From Actinomadura rifamycini DSM 43936 (GTDB lineage: Bacteria > Actinomycetota > Actinomycetes > Streptosporangiales > Streptosporangiaceae), in assembly GCF_000425065.1 (NCBI RefSeq), contig NZ_AULB01000041.1:1-57754 (forward strand): a stretch of DNA of 57,754 bases. The letters run 5' to 3'. A model generated the notes under the pieces. That model searched no databases. It was not told the origin of the DNA and worked only from the letters and a program-made list of their open reading frames with translations. How positions within the stretch are numbered: the stretch's first letter is position 1; each line of letters starts with the position of its first letter. The position numbers were made by a program, and so were the translations under genes. Positions 16,153 through 24,289 of the stretch are shown piece after piece.

Positions 16153-16938
16153 ATGTCCTCCTTCGCCCGGGTCGCTCCGCTCGGCACCGACCCGTACGCC
16201 TTCCAGCCCGGTTACTACGACCTCTTCCGCGCCTCCCGCGGCGAGGGCGCCCTCCCCGACCCCCGGTTCTTCGCCGACCGCGCGCCCCGGGACGGGCACG
16301 CGCTGGAGATCGGCGCGGGCACCGGCCGGATCACGCTGGCCGTGGCCGAGCGAGCCGCCACCGTCCTGTGCCTGGAGCGATCGGCCACCATGCGCGCGGT
16401 GCTGCTGGCCAAGCTCGCCGAACGCCCGCACCTGCGCGCCCGCGTCACCGTGCTCGACCGCGCGGCGCCCCACTTCGACCTGGACCGCCGCTTCGACTTC
16501 GTGTACCTGGCGGGTGTGCTGGAGCACGTCCCGCACGCCGAGCGGCCCGCGCTCTTCGAGGCCATCGCCGAGCATCTGGCCGAGGACGGCGAGGTGGCGA
16601 TGGACATGGTCCTGTCGGAACCGGTACCGGACTGGCCCGAGCACGTCGCCGACGTGGCCTCCCTCGGCGACTGCCGGTACGAGATGTCGTGCGAGGCGCG
16701 GCCCGACGGCGACGACCGGGCGCACCTGCGGTTCGTCTACCGCACGTACCACCGAGGCGATCCGGTGGCGACCGAAGTGGTGGAACGCGCCCACTACCTG
16801 CACCGGCCGGACGCCGTCGTCGCCGACCTGGCGGCGGCCGGGCTGACCCCGACGGCCGGAACCGCCCTCCGCCCCGTCGACGACGGCGAGGACCCCGGCA
16901 CCCTGGTCGCCCGCCGGACGTCGTCCACTTCAACCTGA
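16153..16938 (+). CDS. Class I SAM-dependent methyltransferase
   Basis: A 261-residue Rossmann-fold methyltransferase: motif I EIGAGTGRITLAVA starting at E52, acidic motif II TVLCLERSATMR, and motif IV DFVYLAGVLEHVPH. The start ATG 16153 follows the hydroxylase stop by 5 nt, and the sulfotransferase starts 11 nt after its stop, so it belongs to the same transcript. N-methylation is known in the biarylitide class (a myxobacterial member), which makes this a good candidate for that step; small-molecule O-methylation is the alternative. Confidence 0.85.
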   Translation: MSSFARVAPLGTDPYAFQPGYYDLFRASRGEGALPDPRFFADRAPRDGHALEIGAGTGRITLAVAERAATVLCLERSATMRAVLLAKLAERPHLRARVTVLDRAAPHFDLDRRFDFVYLAGVLEHVPHAERPALFEAIAEHLAEDGEVAMDMVLSEPVPDWPEHVADVASLGDCRYEMSCEARPDGDDRAHLRFVYRTYHRGDPVATEVVERAHYLHRPDAVVADLAAAGLTPTAGTALRPVDDGEDPGTLVARRTSSTST

Positions 16939-16949
16939 GGAGAGTTCGC

Positions 16950-17714
16950 GTGCAGGTCATCGGCGTCGGTTTCCTCCGAACGGGCACGACCTCGCTCGCG
17001 CTGGCACTCGACCGGCTCGGGTACGGCCCGTGCTACAACATGCGGGTCCTCAACGCGGAGCCGGAGCGCGCCGCCGACTGGGCCGCCGCGCTGGACGGGC
17101 GGGCGGTGGACTGGGGGAAGGTCTTCGCGGGCCACGGCTGCGCCGTCGGCTCGCCGGGCACCGCGTTCTGGCGCGACATCGTCGACGCGTTCCCGGACGC
17201 CAAGGTGGTGCTCACCGTCCGCGATCCGCGGCGCTGGTACGACAGCGCCGCGCAGACCATGTCCGCCGTGCTCGCCGAGCCGCCGCTCCTGGTGCGGGTG
17301 CTGAGCTGGCGGGGCCCGCGCCGCCCCGGGTCCGTGGCGGACGTCCTCGACCGCGTGCAGCGGACGACCTGGCAGCGCGAGATCGGCGGGGCGTTCGGCG
17401 AGCGCGCGGAGATGGCCGAGCGCTTCGAACGGCATGTCGCCGAGGTGAGGGCGCACGTGCCCGAGGACCGGCTGCTGGTGTTCGAGGTCAAGGACGGATG
17501 GGCGCCGTTGTGCGCCTTCCTCGGCGTACCGGTCCCGGACGAGCCGTTCCCCCGGGAGAACGACGCGGCCACGTTCAAACGGCGCCAGCAGCAGGCTCTG
17601 CAGAGAACGCTGGCCCCCCGGATCCGCATTCTGGCCACCACCGCGATGGCGACCGCCGCCGCGATCGCCTGGGCAGTACACCGCAGACGGCACCCGAGCC
17701 GGCCCAACGGGTGA
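16950..17714 (+). CDS. Sulfotransferase-family protein with C-terminal membrane anchor
   Basis: A 254-residue protein of the PF17784-type sulfotransferases: N-terminal PAPS-loop-like GVGFLRTGTTSLALALDRLG, then the KVVLTVRDPRRWYDSAAQTM strand with the 3'-phosphate-binding Arg/Ser, and PFPREND near the end. A hydrophobic stretch (ATTAMATAAAIAWAVH) followed by Arg/His residues at the C-terminus looks like a tail anchor. GTG 16950 has GAGGAG upstream. It is the last gene of the operon; sulfation of the Tyr hydroxyl or another group of the peptide is possible, but no PAPS-making genes are nearby. Confidence 0.8.
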   Translation: MQVIGVGFLRTGTTSLALALDRLGYGPCYNMRVLNAEPERAADWAAALDGRAVDWGKVFAGHGCAVGSPGTAFWRDIVDAFPDAKVVLTVRDPRRWYDSAAQTMSAVLAEPPLLVRVLSWRGPRRPGSVADVLDRVQRTTWQREIGGAFGERAEMAERFERHVAEVRAHVPEDRLLVFEVKDGWAPLCAFLGVPVPDEPFPRENDAATFKRRQQQALQRTLAPRIRILATTAMATAAAIAWAVHRRRHPSRPNG

Positions 17715-17767
17715 CCCGAGGCCCCCGGTCGGACCTCACGTTTCTCGACGCCGTCCGGCACTCCGTC

Positions 17768-18014
17768 TCATCGGCGAGGGCGTGGGTTCTGTGCCCCGAA
17801 ATCCAGGACGGCTCGGGCGATCTGCTCGGGCTGTTCGTCGACCATCGATGTCGGCCACCGCCGCGACGCCGTCCTGGAAGTGCAGGTCGTAACGGGTCCG
17901 CCTGGCGAGCGCGGCGTCCGGCCGCAGGAAGACGCCCTCGTCGGTGGTGCGCAACGCCACCCGGACGGCCCCGGACAGCCCGTGGCCGCGCAGGTCCATG
18001 GCGACGACCCGGTG
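17768..18014 (-). pseudogene. Alpha/beta-hydrolase fragments
   Basis: Pieces of one alpha/beta hydrolase survive in different frames: HRVVAMDLRGHGLSGAVRVA (strand before the nucleophile), then TRYDLHFQDGVAAVADIDG, then VDEQPEQIARAVLDF near the C-terminus in another frame. The nucleophile elbow and most of the fold are missing. Convergent with the sulfotransferase operon. Confidence 0.55.
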
Positions 18015-18302
18015 CGCGCCGGTCACGGACGGAGGAGGTGGTGACGCCACCGTCGGGGCGCCTGTCGAGTTTGCCGCGTTCGACCAGGTCGTGGACGCCT
18101 GCCGGGTGATGCCGAGCATCGCCCCCGCCGTGGCGTAGGACACGGCGGACGCCGCGGGGTGACCGGCCGTACGGGCCACGGCCCGAGCAGTTGGTCGGCC
18201 CGCACCTCGGCCTCCACGCGCAGCCGCGCCCTGATCGGGCCGAGGAGTTCGTCGGACGCCGGCAGGATTTCGAGCGGGTCGAGGATCGTCTCCAGTGGCT
18301 GG
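18015..18302 (-). pseudogene. Broken helix-turn-helix DNA-binding protein
   Basis: Reading three frames in turn gives DPLEILPASDELLGPIRARL and VEAEVRADQLLGPWP, then YATAGAMLGITRQA, then VHDLVERGKLDRRPDGGVT. This is a small excisionase/antitoxin-like DNA-binding protein whose helix-turn-helix (AGAMLGITRQAVHDLVERGKL) is interrupted by frameshifts. It runs into the hydrolase remnant. Confidence 0.5.
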
Positions 18303-19376
18303 TCAGCCGGTGCGGAGGGGTTCCTTGGTGAGGCGGATGGTGCCGTCTTCGCGGGCGCGGGGAGCCGGCCGGTATCCCTCGCTCCGGTAGAGGGCGATGT
18401 TGTCCCGGCTGCCCGCTCCGGTGGAGAGCACGATGCGGCGGCAGGACGGGTCGGCGGCGGCCTCCGCCTTCCGGAGCAGCCAGCGGCCCAGGCCGCGCCC
18501 CCGCAGGTCGGGGGCGACGCCGAGCCGTCCGACGTGCCATTCCGCGTCGACGCGGCGGGTCCGGACCATGCCGAGGAGCCGGCCGTCCCGCCACAGTCCG
18601 ACCGCGTGCCAGTCCGCGAGCCAGTCGCGCACCTGCTCCACGGACTCGTGCAGCGCGGGGACGGTCCGGGGGTCGTTGGCGAGGGCCTCGTCCACCCAGC
18701 AGCACCGCTGCAGGACGGTCACCTCGGGGGCGTCGTCGGGCGTCAATCGCCGCAGGTAGGAGCCCGGCTCGGGCCCGGCCGCGTTCTCGGGCCGCGCCTG
18801 CTCGCGCATCGGCCGGAGCGCGTGCGCGAGCCGGACCAGCTCGCCCAGGACGCCGATCGCGGCGTCGGCGGCGGCGGCGGGGGGCCGCACCTCCCCGTCG
18901 TGCACGGCGTCGGCGATGCGGAGCGCGACCGTGGCGCCCAGCGGCACCAGCCGCAGCGTGGTCACCACCTGCTTGGCGTGCTGCACGGCCCTCGTGCCCG
19001 CCGAGGTGTTGCCGTAGCCGACGAAGCCGACCGGCTTCCACGCCCATTCCCGGGACAGGTAGTCCAGGGCGTTCTTCAGGGACGCCGGCATCCCGTAGTT
19101 GTACTCCGGCGTCACGATGATGAAGCCGTCCGCCGCGTCCACCATCGCGCTCCACCGTCGCGTGTGCTCGTTCCGGTACACGCCCGACGACGGGTGCTCC
19201 TCCTCGTCGAGGAACGGGAGGCCGAGGTCGGCGAGGGCCAGCGGCACCAGTTCGGCGCCGAGGTCGGCGGCGCGGGGGGCGATCGTCCCGGTCAGCCATG
19301 CCCCGACCGCGGGGCCGAGGGCGCCGGGACGGGTGCTGCACACCAGCACGAGGACGCGCGTCTTGTTCGTTGACAT
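18303..19376 (-). CDS. NADPH-dependent FMN reductase fused to GNAT acetyltransferase
   Basis: A 357-residue fusion. Residues 1-190 are a flavodoxin-like NAD(P)H:FMN reductase (VLVLVCSTRPGALGPAVGAW; TPEYNYGMPASLKNALDYLS; FVGYGNTSAGTRAV). Residues about 205-350 are a GNAT acetyltransferase with the acetyl-CoA loop LGVAPDLRGRGLGRWLLRKAE and the NIALYRSEGY helix. Each part is known alone; the fusion is unusual. It is divergent from a MarR gene, with both start codons inside one inverted repeat, so MarR almost certainly controls it. A role in quinone/electrophile detoxification is inferred. Confidence 0.88.
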   Translation of the reverse strand: MSTNKTRVLVLVCSTRPGALGPAVGAWLTGTIAPRAADLGAELVPLALADLGLPFLDEEEHPSSGVYRNEHTRRWSAMVDAADGFIIVTPEYNYGMPASLKNALDYLSREWAWKPVGFVGYGNTSAGTRAVQHAKQVVTTLRLVPLGATVALRIADAVHDGEVRPPAAAADAAIGVLGELVRLAHALRPMREQARPENAAGPEPGSYLRRLTPDDAPEVTVLQRCCWVDEALANDPRTVPALHESVEQVRDWLADWHAVGLWRDGRLLGMVRTRRVDAEWHVGRLGVAPDLRGRGLGRWLLRKAEAAADPSCRRIVLSTGAGSRDNIALYRSEGYRPAPRAREDGTIRLTKEPLRTG

Positions 19377-19413
19377 GTAAATGAACCTACGGGATAGGTT
19401 GTTTACATGTCAA
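19370..19413. promoter_or_regulatory. Symmetric MarR operator with face-to-face promoters
   Basis: Arms TGACATGTAAA (19371-19381) and TTTACATGTCA (19402-19412) are exact inverses, with an inner pair AACCTA/TAGGTT. The same symmetry gives a TTGACA -35 and TAGGTT -10 on each strand (spacers 18-19 nt). Each -10 lies about 6 nt before the start codon on its strand, so both mRNAs should be leaderless and one bound dimer would block both. Confidence 0.8.
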
Positions 19414-19895
19414 AGAGACCGTCGAGCGAACCCGTGCGCTGGCTGGACCCGGACGAGGAGCGAGCGTGGCGGGCCTTCCGCCGCATGGTGGTCGCCGTCC
19501 AGACCGGCACCGCGCGCGACCTCTCCCGGATCGGCCTCTCCGAGGCCGACTACGAGGTGCTCAGCACGCTGTCGGAACGTCCGGACCACGCCGGCGCCCT
19601 GCACGGGCAGGCGGCGAAGATGGGCTGGTCGCGCAGCCGGCTCTCCCGGCACGCGACCCGCATGGAGGCGCGCGGCCTCATCCGGCGCGCACCCGACCCG
19701 GACGACGGAAGGGGCTGCATCCTCGTTCTCACCGAGCAGGGCATGGACACCCTGATGGACGCCGCGCCCGAGCATCTGGAGTCGGTGCGCCACCACTTCA
19801 TCGACCGCCTCGCACCGGAAGACCTCGCCGCCCTGGAACGCATCGCCGGGAAGGTGGAAGCCCTGGACGAGGCGCAGCGGCCGCCCCGCCCCTGA
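19407..19895 (+). CDS. MarR-family transcriptional regulator
   Basis: A 162-residue winged-helix protein. It has the dimer helices (ERAWRAFRRMVVAVQ), the DNA-binding helix (GQAAKMGWSRSRLSRHATRM) and the wing with D-x-R/G-R (RRAPDPDDGRGCILVLTEQG). Its start codon is inside the operator shared with the FMN-reductase/GNAT gene, which indicates autoregulation. A single Cys in the wing (GRGCILV) is a possible redox sensor, but the pairing is speculative. Confidence 0.9.
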   Translation: MSKRPSSEPVRWLDPDEERAWRAFRRMVVAVQTGTARDLSRIGLSEADYEVLSTLSERPDHAGALHGQAAKMGWSRSRLSRHATRMEARGLIRRAPDPDDGRGCILVLTEQGMDTLMDAAPEHLESVRHHFIDRLAPEDLAALERIAGKVEALDEAQRPPRP

Positions 19896-19999
19896 GCGCG
19901 CCCCGCCGGGAGGGCACGGCCACCGGGCTCGACCGGGGCGAAGGGGACGAGTCCTTCACCGTCCGCGACGAGGCGGCGGACGGGCCGTCCGCGGCGCCG

Positions 20000-20166
20000 T
20001 CAGGTCCGCTGCTCGGCGCGGCCGAGGCGGAGGGCCGAGATCAGGAAGAAGACGCCGCCGGGAACGGCGTAGCCCGGATTTGGTCTCCGAGACCTTCCTG
20101 CACGGGGTCGAAGGTCTGCTGCGGGCGCAGGCCGCAGACGGCCGCGCGGACCCGGAACCGGCCTGA
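20000..20166. pseudogene. Two gene tails in decay (membrane protein and TetR)
   Basis: On the minus strand (20000-20079) a reading frame gives NPGYAVPGGVFFLISALRL and ends RAEQRT-stop, like the last helix of a membrane protein. On the plus strand (20077-20166) DLVSETFLHGVEGLLRAQA ends in a stop, like the C-terminus of a TetR regulator. Neither has a body or start. The rest of 19896-20223 holds no gene. Confidence 0.35.
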
Positions 20167-20223
20167 ACGCGGCGTGGCGGGGAAGAAACAGCCGCGGCGG
20201 CCGCGCGGAAGGAAGGGACCACC

Positions 20224-20664
20224 ATGGCGCTCCTGCGGATGGACAACGTCCTCATCGTCGTCGACGACCTCGAGGCGGTGACCGAGTTCTTCGCCGAACT
20301 CGGCATGGAGGTGGAGGGCAAGGCGCCCCTGGAGGGAAGCACGGTCGACCGAGTGGTCGGGCTGGACGGCGTCCGCGCCGACATCGTCATGCTGCGGACG
20401 CCCGACGGCCACGGGCGCGTCGAGCTGACGCGGTTCCACGCCCCGGCGGCGGTCGCCGGCGTGCCGCCGGACGCGCCCTCGAACACGTTGGGCATCCGGC
20501 GCATCATGTTCGCCGTCGACGACCTCGACGACGTCGTCGCCCGCCTGAGCGGGCACGGCGCCGAACTCGTCGGGGAGGTGGCGCGGTACGAGAACGCCTA
20601 CCGGCTCTGCTTTGTCCGCGGCCCCGAGGGGATCGTCGTCGGCCTGGCCGAGCAGCTCGGCTGA
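20224..20664 (+). CDS. VOC-family (glyoxalase/dioxygenase-like) protein
   Basis: A 146-residue vicinal-oxygen-chelate protein with two beta-alpha-beta-beta-beta modules (MDNVLIVVDDLEAVTEFFAE; IMFAVDDLDDVVARLSGHGA). Candidate metal ligands are E in GRVELTRF and E in GPEGIVVGLAEQL. The first His position of glyoxalase I is not conserved (MDNVLIV), so the enzyme type is open. Its 3' end overlaps the tail of the converging C39/GNAT gene by 67 bases. Confidence 0.85.
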   Translation: MALLRMDNVLIVVDDLEAVTEFFAELGMEVEGKAPLEGSTVDRVVGLDGVRADIVMLRTPDGHGRVELTRFHAPAAVAGVPPDAPSNTLGIRRIMFAVDDLDDVVARLSGHGAELVGEVARYENAYRLCFVRGPEGIVVGLAEQLG

Positions 20665-21746
20665 CCGCGCGAGCGCCGCGGGGCGGGTGCGGACGTCACC
20701 GGGCGTGGCTCCCCGGGCCGGTCCGGGGGGCCGATGGCCACGGCGGCGCGGTAGCGGCCGCCCTCCATCACCGACATCGCGTCCAGGGCCGGGTCGGGCA
20801 CGGGGAGGAGGTGGGCGTCGAGCCAGGTGTCTCCGGCGGCGTCGTTGGTCCACGGGTCCTCGAGGACGAGGGCGCCCGGTACCGCGGCGTGACAGAGGAC
20901 CCAGTGGGGGACGGCGAACCCCTGCATCGCCTCCAGGGAGAGCAGCAGGAGGACGCGCGCGCCGTCCGCGAGCAGGGCGCGGACGCCGGGCAGGGAGAGG
21001 CGGCGCGGGTCGAGCGGGACTCCCGCGTCGGCCGCGTCCGTCCGGGACGCGCGCTGGAGGACGGCGCGCCATTCCCGTTCGTCCCCCGCGTAGGAGTCGA
21101 GGAGGACCGGGCGGTCGGTGTCGAGGAACACCGTGACCGGGGACGTCGGCCAGGCGCGGCGGACGGCGACGCCCAGGCCGACGGGCTCGCAGGCGGGGAA
21201 GTTCGTCGCGGCGCGCCACAGCGTGAGCTCCGCCGGACGGTCGAGGGACGGCGGGGGCACCGCGCCCGCCTGCGCCTGGGCGATCAGGGCGGTGACGGCG
21301 CCGCACGTGAAGTTCGTCGACTGCCGGTAGTACGGCGGCTCGGCCACGGCGCCGCCGGGACCGCCGGCCAGCCAGCGCACGTAGCCGGTGCGGGGCTCCG
21401 TCCCGGGCGGGGCCTGCATCGGGACGAAGCCGAGGGCCGCGGCGTCCGCGGGGTCCGCCGTCCAGCCCTCCCACTTGACCTGCGCGAGCCCGCGGTCCCG
21501 GGCGTGCGCGACGACCGCCCCGACGGCGGCGCGCACGGTGAGGACGTCGGCGGGGCGGCCCGCCGCGTGGACGCGGCCGGCGCTCATCAGCAGCACGGTG
21601 TCCGCGGCGCGCGCCGCGTGGTCGAGGTCGTGCAGGACGACGCCGACGGCGACCCCGTGGTTCTCGGCGAGGTCGCGGATCAGGTCGAGGGTCTCGACCC
21701 GGTAGCGGAGGTCCAGGTGGTTGGTGGGCTCGTCGAGCAGGACCAC
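20598..21746 (-). CDS. Chimeric gene: ABC-ATPase piece joined to GNAT/peptidase-C39-like protein
   Basis: A 382-residue open frame. Residues 1-71 are the Walker B/H-loop part of an iron-siderophore-type ABC ATPase (VLLDEPTNHLDLRY; VVLHDLDHAARAAD). Residues about 72-340 are the C-terminal part of the GNAT/peptidase-C39 protein type: QVKWEGWTADPADAAALGF, then the C39-like domain with Cys in QSTNFTCGAVTALIA, His in FAVPHWVLCH and Asp in LVLEDPWTND. The last 50 residues read into the converging VOC gene and look random. The join near 21530 and the missing GNAT half point to a deletion; the product is unlikely to work as either protein. Confidence 0.6.
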   Translation of the reverse strand: MVLLDEPTNHLDLRYRVETLDLIRDLAENHGVAVGVVLHDLDHAARAADTVLLMSAGRVHAAGRPADVLTVRAAVGAVVAHARDRGLAQVKWEGWTADPADAAALGFVPMQAPPGTEPRTGYVRWLAGGPGGAVAEPPYYRQSTNFTCGAVTALIAQAQAGAVPPPSLDRPAELTLWRAATNFPACEPVGLGVAVRRAWPTSPVTVFLDTDRPVLLDSYAGDEREWRAVLQRASRTDAADAGVPLDPRRLSLPGVRALLADGARVLLLLSLEAMQGFAVPHWVLCHAAVPGALVLEDPWTNDAAGDTWLDAHLLPVPDPALDAMSVMEGGRYRAAVAIGPPDRPGEPRPVTSAPAPRRSRGQPSCSARPTTIPSGPRTKQSR

Positions 21747-22095
21747 CCCGGTGTCCTGGGCGAGGCAGCGGCGAGCCAGACGCGCTGCATCTCTCCGCCG
21801 GAGAGCTTCCCCGCCGCCCGGTCGGCCATGTCCCGCACCCCGGTGGGGCTCATCGCGTGCTCGATCGCGCGCCGGTCCTCGGCGGAGAGCCCGCCGAAGC
21901 CGCGCCGGTACGGGTGGCGGCCGAACGCCACGACGTCGCCGACCGCCAGGCCGTCCGGGGCGGGCCTGGACTGCGCGAACAGCATGACCTCGCGCGCGAA
22001 GCGGCGCGCGCCGAGCAGGGAGATCGGGCGTTCCGGGCGGCCGTCGCCGCCGTCCAGCACCGCGCGGCCGCCGTCGATGCGGTGCAGCCGGGCGT
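21534..22095 (-). pseudogene. Siderophore-type ABC transporter ATPase, truncated and frameshifted
   Basis: Reading from 22095 down gives LHRIDGGRAVLDGGD, ARRFAREVMLFAQSRPAPDG, VAFGRHPYRRGFGG and the signature KLSGGEMQRVWLA; then one missing C in the codon run for Ala-Arg-Cys near 21770 shifts the frame to VVLLDEPTNHLDL. Walker A is absent because the gene begins after it, at the join with the AraC gene. FecE/FhuC-like ATPases import iron chelates; no permease or binding protein remains here. Confidence 0.75.
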
Positions 22096-22845
22096 GCTGG
22101 TCTGCGCGTAGCCGAGGCGCTCGGCGACGTCCTGCACCTCGCAGCCCTCGCCGAGCAGCGCGAGCGCCCGGTGGATGCGCAGCGACCGCCGCCACTGCGC
22201 GAACGACAGCCCGGTGGCGGCGCGGAAGGCGCGGCTGATCGTCCGGGGGCTGACGTCCAGGTCGCGGGCCCACTCCTCCAGCGAGCGGTCGTCGGCGGGA
22301 TCCCGCAGCAGGGCCTCGGCGACCACGTCCGCGCGCGCGTCGCCGGGCATGCCCAGCGCGAGCGGCCGCCGCGCCGGCTCCAGCACGTCGAACACGACCG
22401 CCTCCGCCCGCGCCCGCGCCCCGGCGTCGATGTCCGGGCGGGCCAGGTGCGCCAGCAGCGACTCCAGCAGCGGCGTCACCGCGACGGCCGTGGGCCCCGC
22501 GAAGGCCACCGGCGTCCGGTCGGGGGCGAAGAAGGCGGTGCGCAGTTCGGCCTTCGCCGTCAGCCGGCCGGCGTGCACCTCCCCCGCGGGCATCCACAGG
22601 CCGCAGCCTTCGGACACGGTGAAGACGCGGTCGCCAACCCGGGCGGTCACCGCCCCGCGGCGCACGCACACCAGTTCGTGCGCGGGATGCGCGTGCGGCC
22701 GCCACTCGGTGGGCGCGCCCGGCACCTGCGCCTCCGTGACGATCACGAAGGGCGCCGCGGCCCCCTTCGGCAGCGGCGCGGCCCGCCGCACCCGCGTGCC
22801 CGCCTCGCGCCGCCCCATCCCCAGTTCCGCGCCCACACCGGACAT
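21850..22845 (-). CDS. AraC-family regulator, cut short by a deletion
   Basis: Residues 1 to about 250 (22845 to about 22095) are a cupin-plus-AraC regulator: WRPHAHPAHELVCVRRGAVT and DRVFTVSEGCGLWMPAGEVH in the sensor, then the first HTH (EEWARDLDVSPRTISRAFRA) and the start of the second (QDVAERLGYAQTS). Where AQTSTFIAAFRR would be expected, the frame runs into ABC-ATPase DNA in the wrong frame and ends at 21850. The second HTH helix is lost, so DNA binding is probably impaired. GGAG precedes ATG 22845. It was probably the regulator of the adjoining siderophore-uptake gene. Confidence 0.65.
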   Translation of the reverse strand: MSGVGAELGMGRREAGTRVRRAAPLPKGAAAPFVIVTEAQVPGAPTEWRPHAHPAHELVCVRRGAVTARVGDRVFTVSEGCGLWMPAGEVHAGRLTAKAELRTAFFAPDRTPVAFAGPTAVAVTPLLESLLAHLARPDIDAGARARAEAVVFDVLEPARRPLALGMPGDARADVVAEALLRDPADDRSLEEWARDLDVSPRTISRAFRAATGLSFAQWRRSLRIHRALALLGEGCEVQDVAERLGYAQTSTPGCTASTAAARCWTAATAARNARSPCSARAASRARSCCSRSPGPPRTAWRSATSWRSAATRTGAASAGSPPRTGARSSTR

Positions 22846-22897
22846 ATCTCCATTGTCGCAGGTAGCGCCGCCGCCGCGGCCGCCGCCCGCCCCTCGT

Positions 22898-23203
22898 TCA
22901 GCCGAACATCCCGTAATCGCCGAGCACCTCGAACGGCCGGGGCGCCGGCGCGGGCCCCGCGGCCCACTTGGTCACGGCCGCCTGCAGCTCGCGCGCTTCG
23001 GCGATGCCGGGCAGGGGGTTCTCCACCCCTTCGGCGAGCTCCAGCAGCGCGACGAACTCGCTGCTGCCGGCGCGGCGGAGGTAGGCGTACCGGACGCCCT
23101 CCGGCCGCTGCGCGTTCACGGCGGCGAACGCCTTCCCGACCGCCTCGGCGACCTCGGCGACCCCCTCGTCGGACACCTGGTACGTGAGCACGAAAACAGG
23201 CAT
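22898..23203 (-). CDS. Small alpha+beta-barrel protein (ABM-like)
   Basis: A 101-residue protein with the pattern of a dimeric ferredoxin-like barrel: VFVLTYQVSDEGVAEVAEAV, AYLRRAGSSEFVALLELAEG, then a helix and the C-terminal FEVLGDYGMF. Similar to antibiotic-biosynthesis-monooxygenase-like proteins, but with no catalytic residue I can name. Monocistronic, about 50 nt from the AraC start. Confidence 0.6.
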   Translation of the reverse strand: MPVFVLTYQVSDEGVAEVAEAVGKAFAAVNAQRPEGVRYAYLRRAGSSEFVALLELAEGVENPLPGIAEARELQAAVTKWAAGPAPAPRPFEVLGDYGMFG

Positions 23204-23404
23204 GACACCCTCCCGAAGTCCCGGCGGGCCCGCCGCCCGCCTGCGTCACCGAGCCTCCCCGCAGGGACCGCCGCGCGTCCAATACCTGCATCGATAACCG
23301 ATACGACATGGAACCCGCCCTACCCGCCAAGCCACCCCGGACGATCCACTCCCCACTGCCGGGTCCGCGGGAAACGGGACCGGGGGGCTGCGCCCTCCGG
23401 CGGG

Positions 23405-24283
23405 ATGCGCGAGATTGAGGGGGTGCACGAAGACACCGCCGGCAGCGCCGAGCGACGGTTCTGGCGCGCGTACGAACCGGTTCACGCCGTCTGCTACTTC
23501 CATCCGCGGTTCGCCTCGGCCATGGCCGGGACCGGGCTGACCGGGTTTTGGAACGGCTACTTCGCGGGACGGGCCGCGCCGCTGGGGCGGACGCCGCCGG
23601 AGGCGGTCGCGGCGCTGTTCTTCGGCTTCTCGCTCCCCATGGTCGCCAAGGCGATCCCCAAGATCTGGACGCGCATCGAGCCGGAGGCGGCCGTCGGGGC
23701 GCGGCTGGAGGCCGCCGAGGCGGTCCTCGCGGAGCTGGCCCCGGAGGGGTCGCTCGCCGATCTGCGGCGGGTCGCGGACGGGCTCGACCGGGCCGTCGAC
23801 GCGCTGCCGTTCGACGGGCGGGCCCTGGCCGGGGCGTGGGCGTCCGTCGAGCGGCCCCGGTCGCCGCTGGCCCGGCTGTGGCTCGCCGCGACCGTCCTGC
23901 GCGAGCACCGCGGGGACGGGCACGTGGCGGCGGCGACCGCGCACGGGCTCACCGGCCTGCAGGCGTCGATCACGCACGTCGCCACCGGACGGGTGTCGCG
24001 TGCGGCGATCCAGGGCAACCGCGGCTGGACGGACGGCGAGTGGGCCGCGGCGGAACGCGCCCTGGTGGAGCGGGGCGTGCTGGAGTCCGCCGAGCGGCTC
24101 ACCGCGGACGGCGCCGCGCTGCGCGCCCGGATCGAGGAGGCCACCGACCGGCTGTCCGGCGCGGGCCTGCGCGCCCTGGACGACCCGGCGTGGACGGTCC
24201 GGACGCTCACCGCGCTGAGCCGCACGCTCATCGACCGCGCGGCGGTGCCGGTGTCGAACCCGATCGGGGTCGCCCGGCCGTGA
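23405..24283 (+). CDS. SCO6745-family protein
   Basis: A protein of about 290 residues of the actinobacterial SCO6745 family, recognised by RRFWRAYEPVHAVCYFHPRF, GFWNGYFAGRAAPLG and FFGFSLPMVAKAIPKIWTRI near the N-terminus and WTDGEWAAAERALVERGVLE (winged-helix-like) near the C-terminus. Biochemical role unknown. ATG 23405 and GTG 23423 are both possible starts; neither has a good ribosome site. It ends 6 nt from the converging MerR gene. Confidence 0.8.
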   Translation: MREIEGVHEDTAGSAERRFWRAYEPVHAVCYFHPRFASAMAGTGLTGFWNGYFAGRAAPLGRTPPEAVAALFFGFSLPMVAKAIPKIWTRIEPEAAVGARLEAAEAVLAELAPEGSLADLRRVADGLDRAVDALPFDGRALAGAWASVERPRSPLARLWLAATVLREHRGDGHVAAATAHGLTGLQASITHVATGRVSRAAIQGNRGWTDGEWAAAERALVERGVLESAERLTADGAALRARIEEATDRLSGAGLRALDDPAWTVRTLTALSRTLIDRAAVPVSNPIGVARP

Positions 24284-24289
24284 CCGCCG

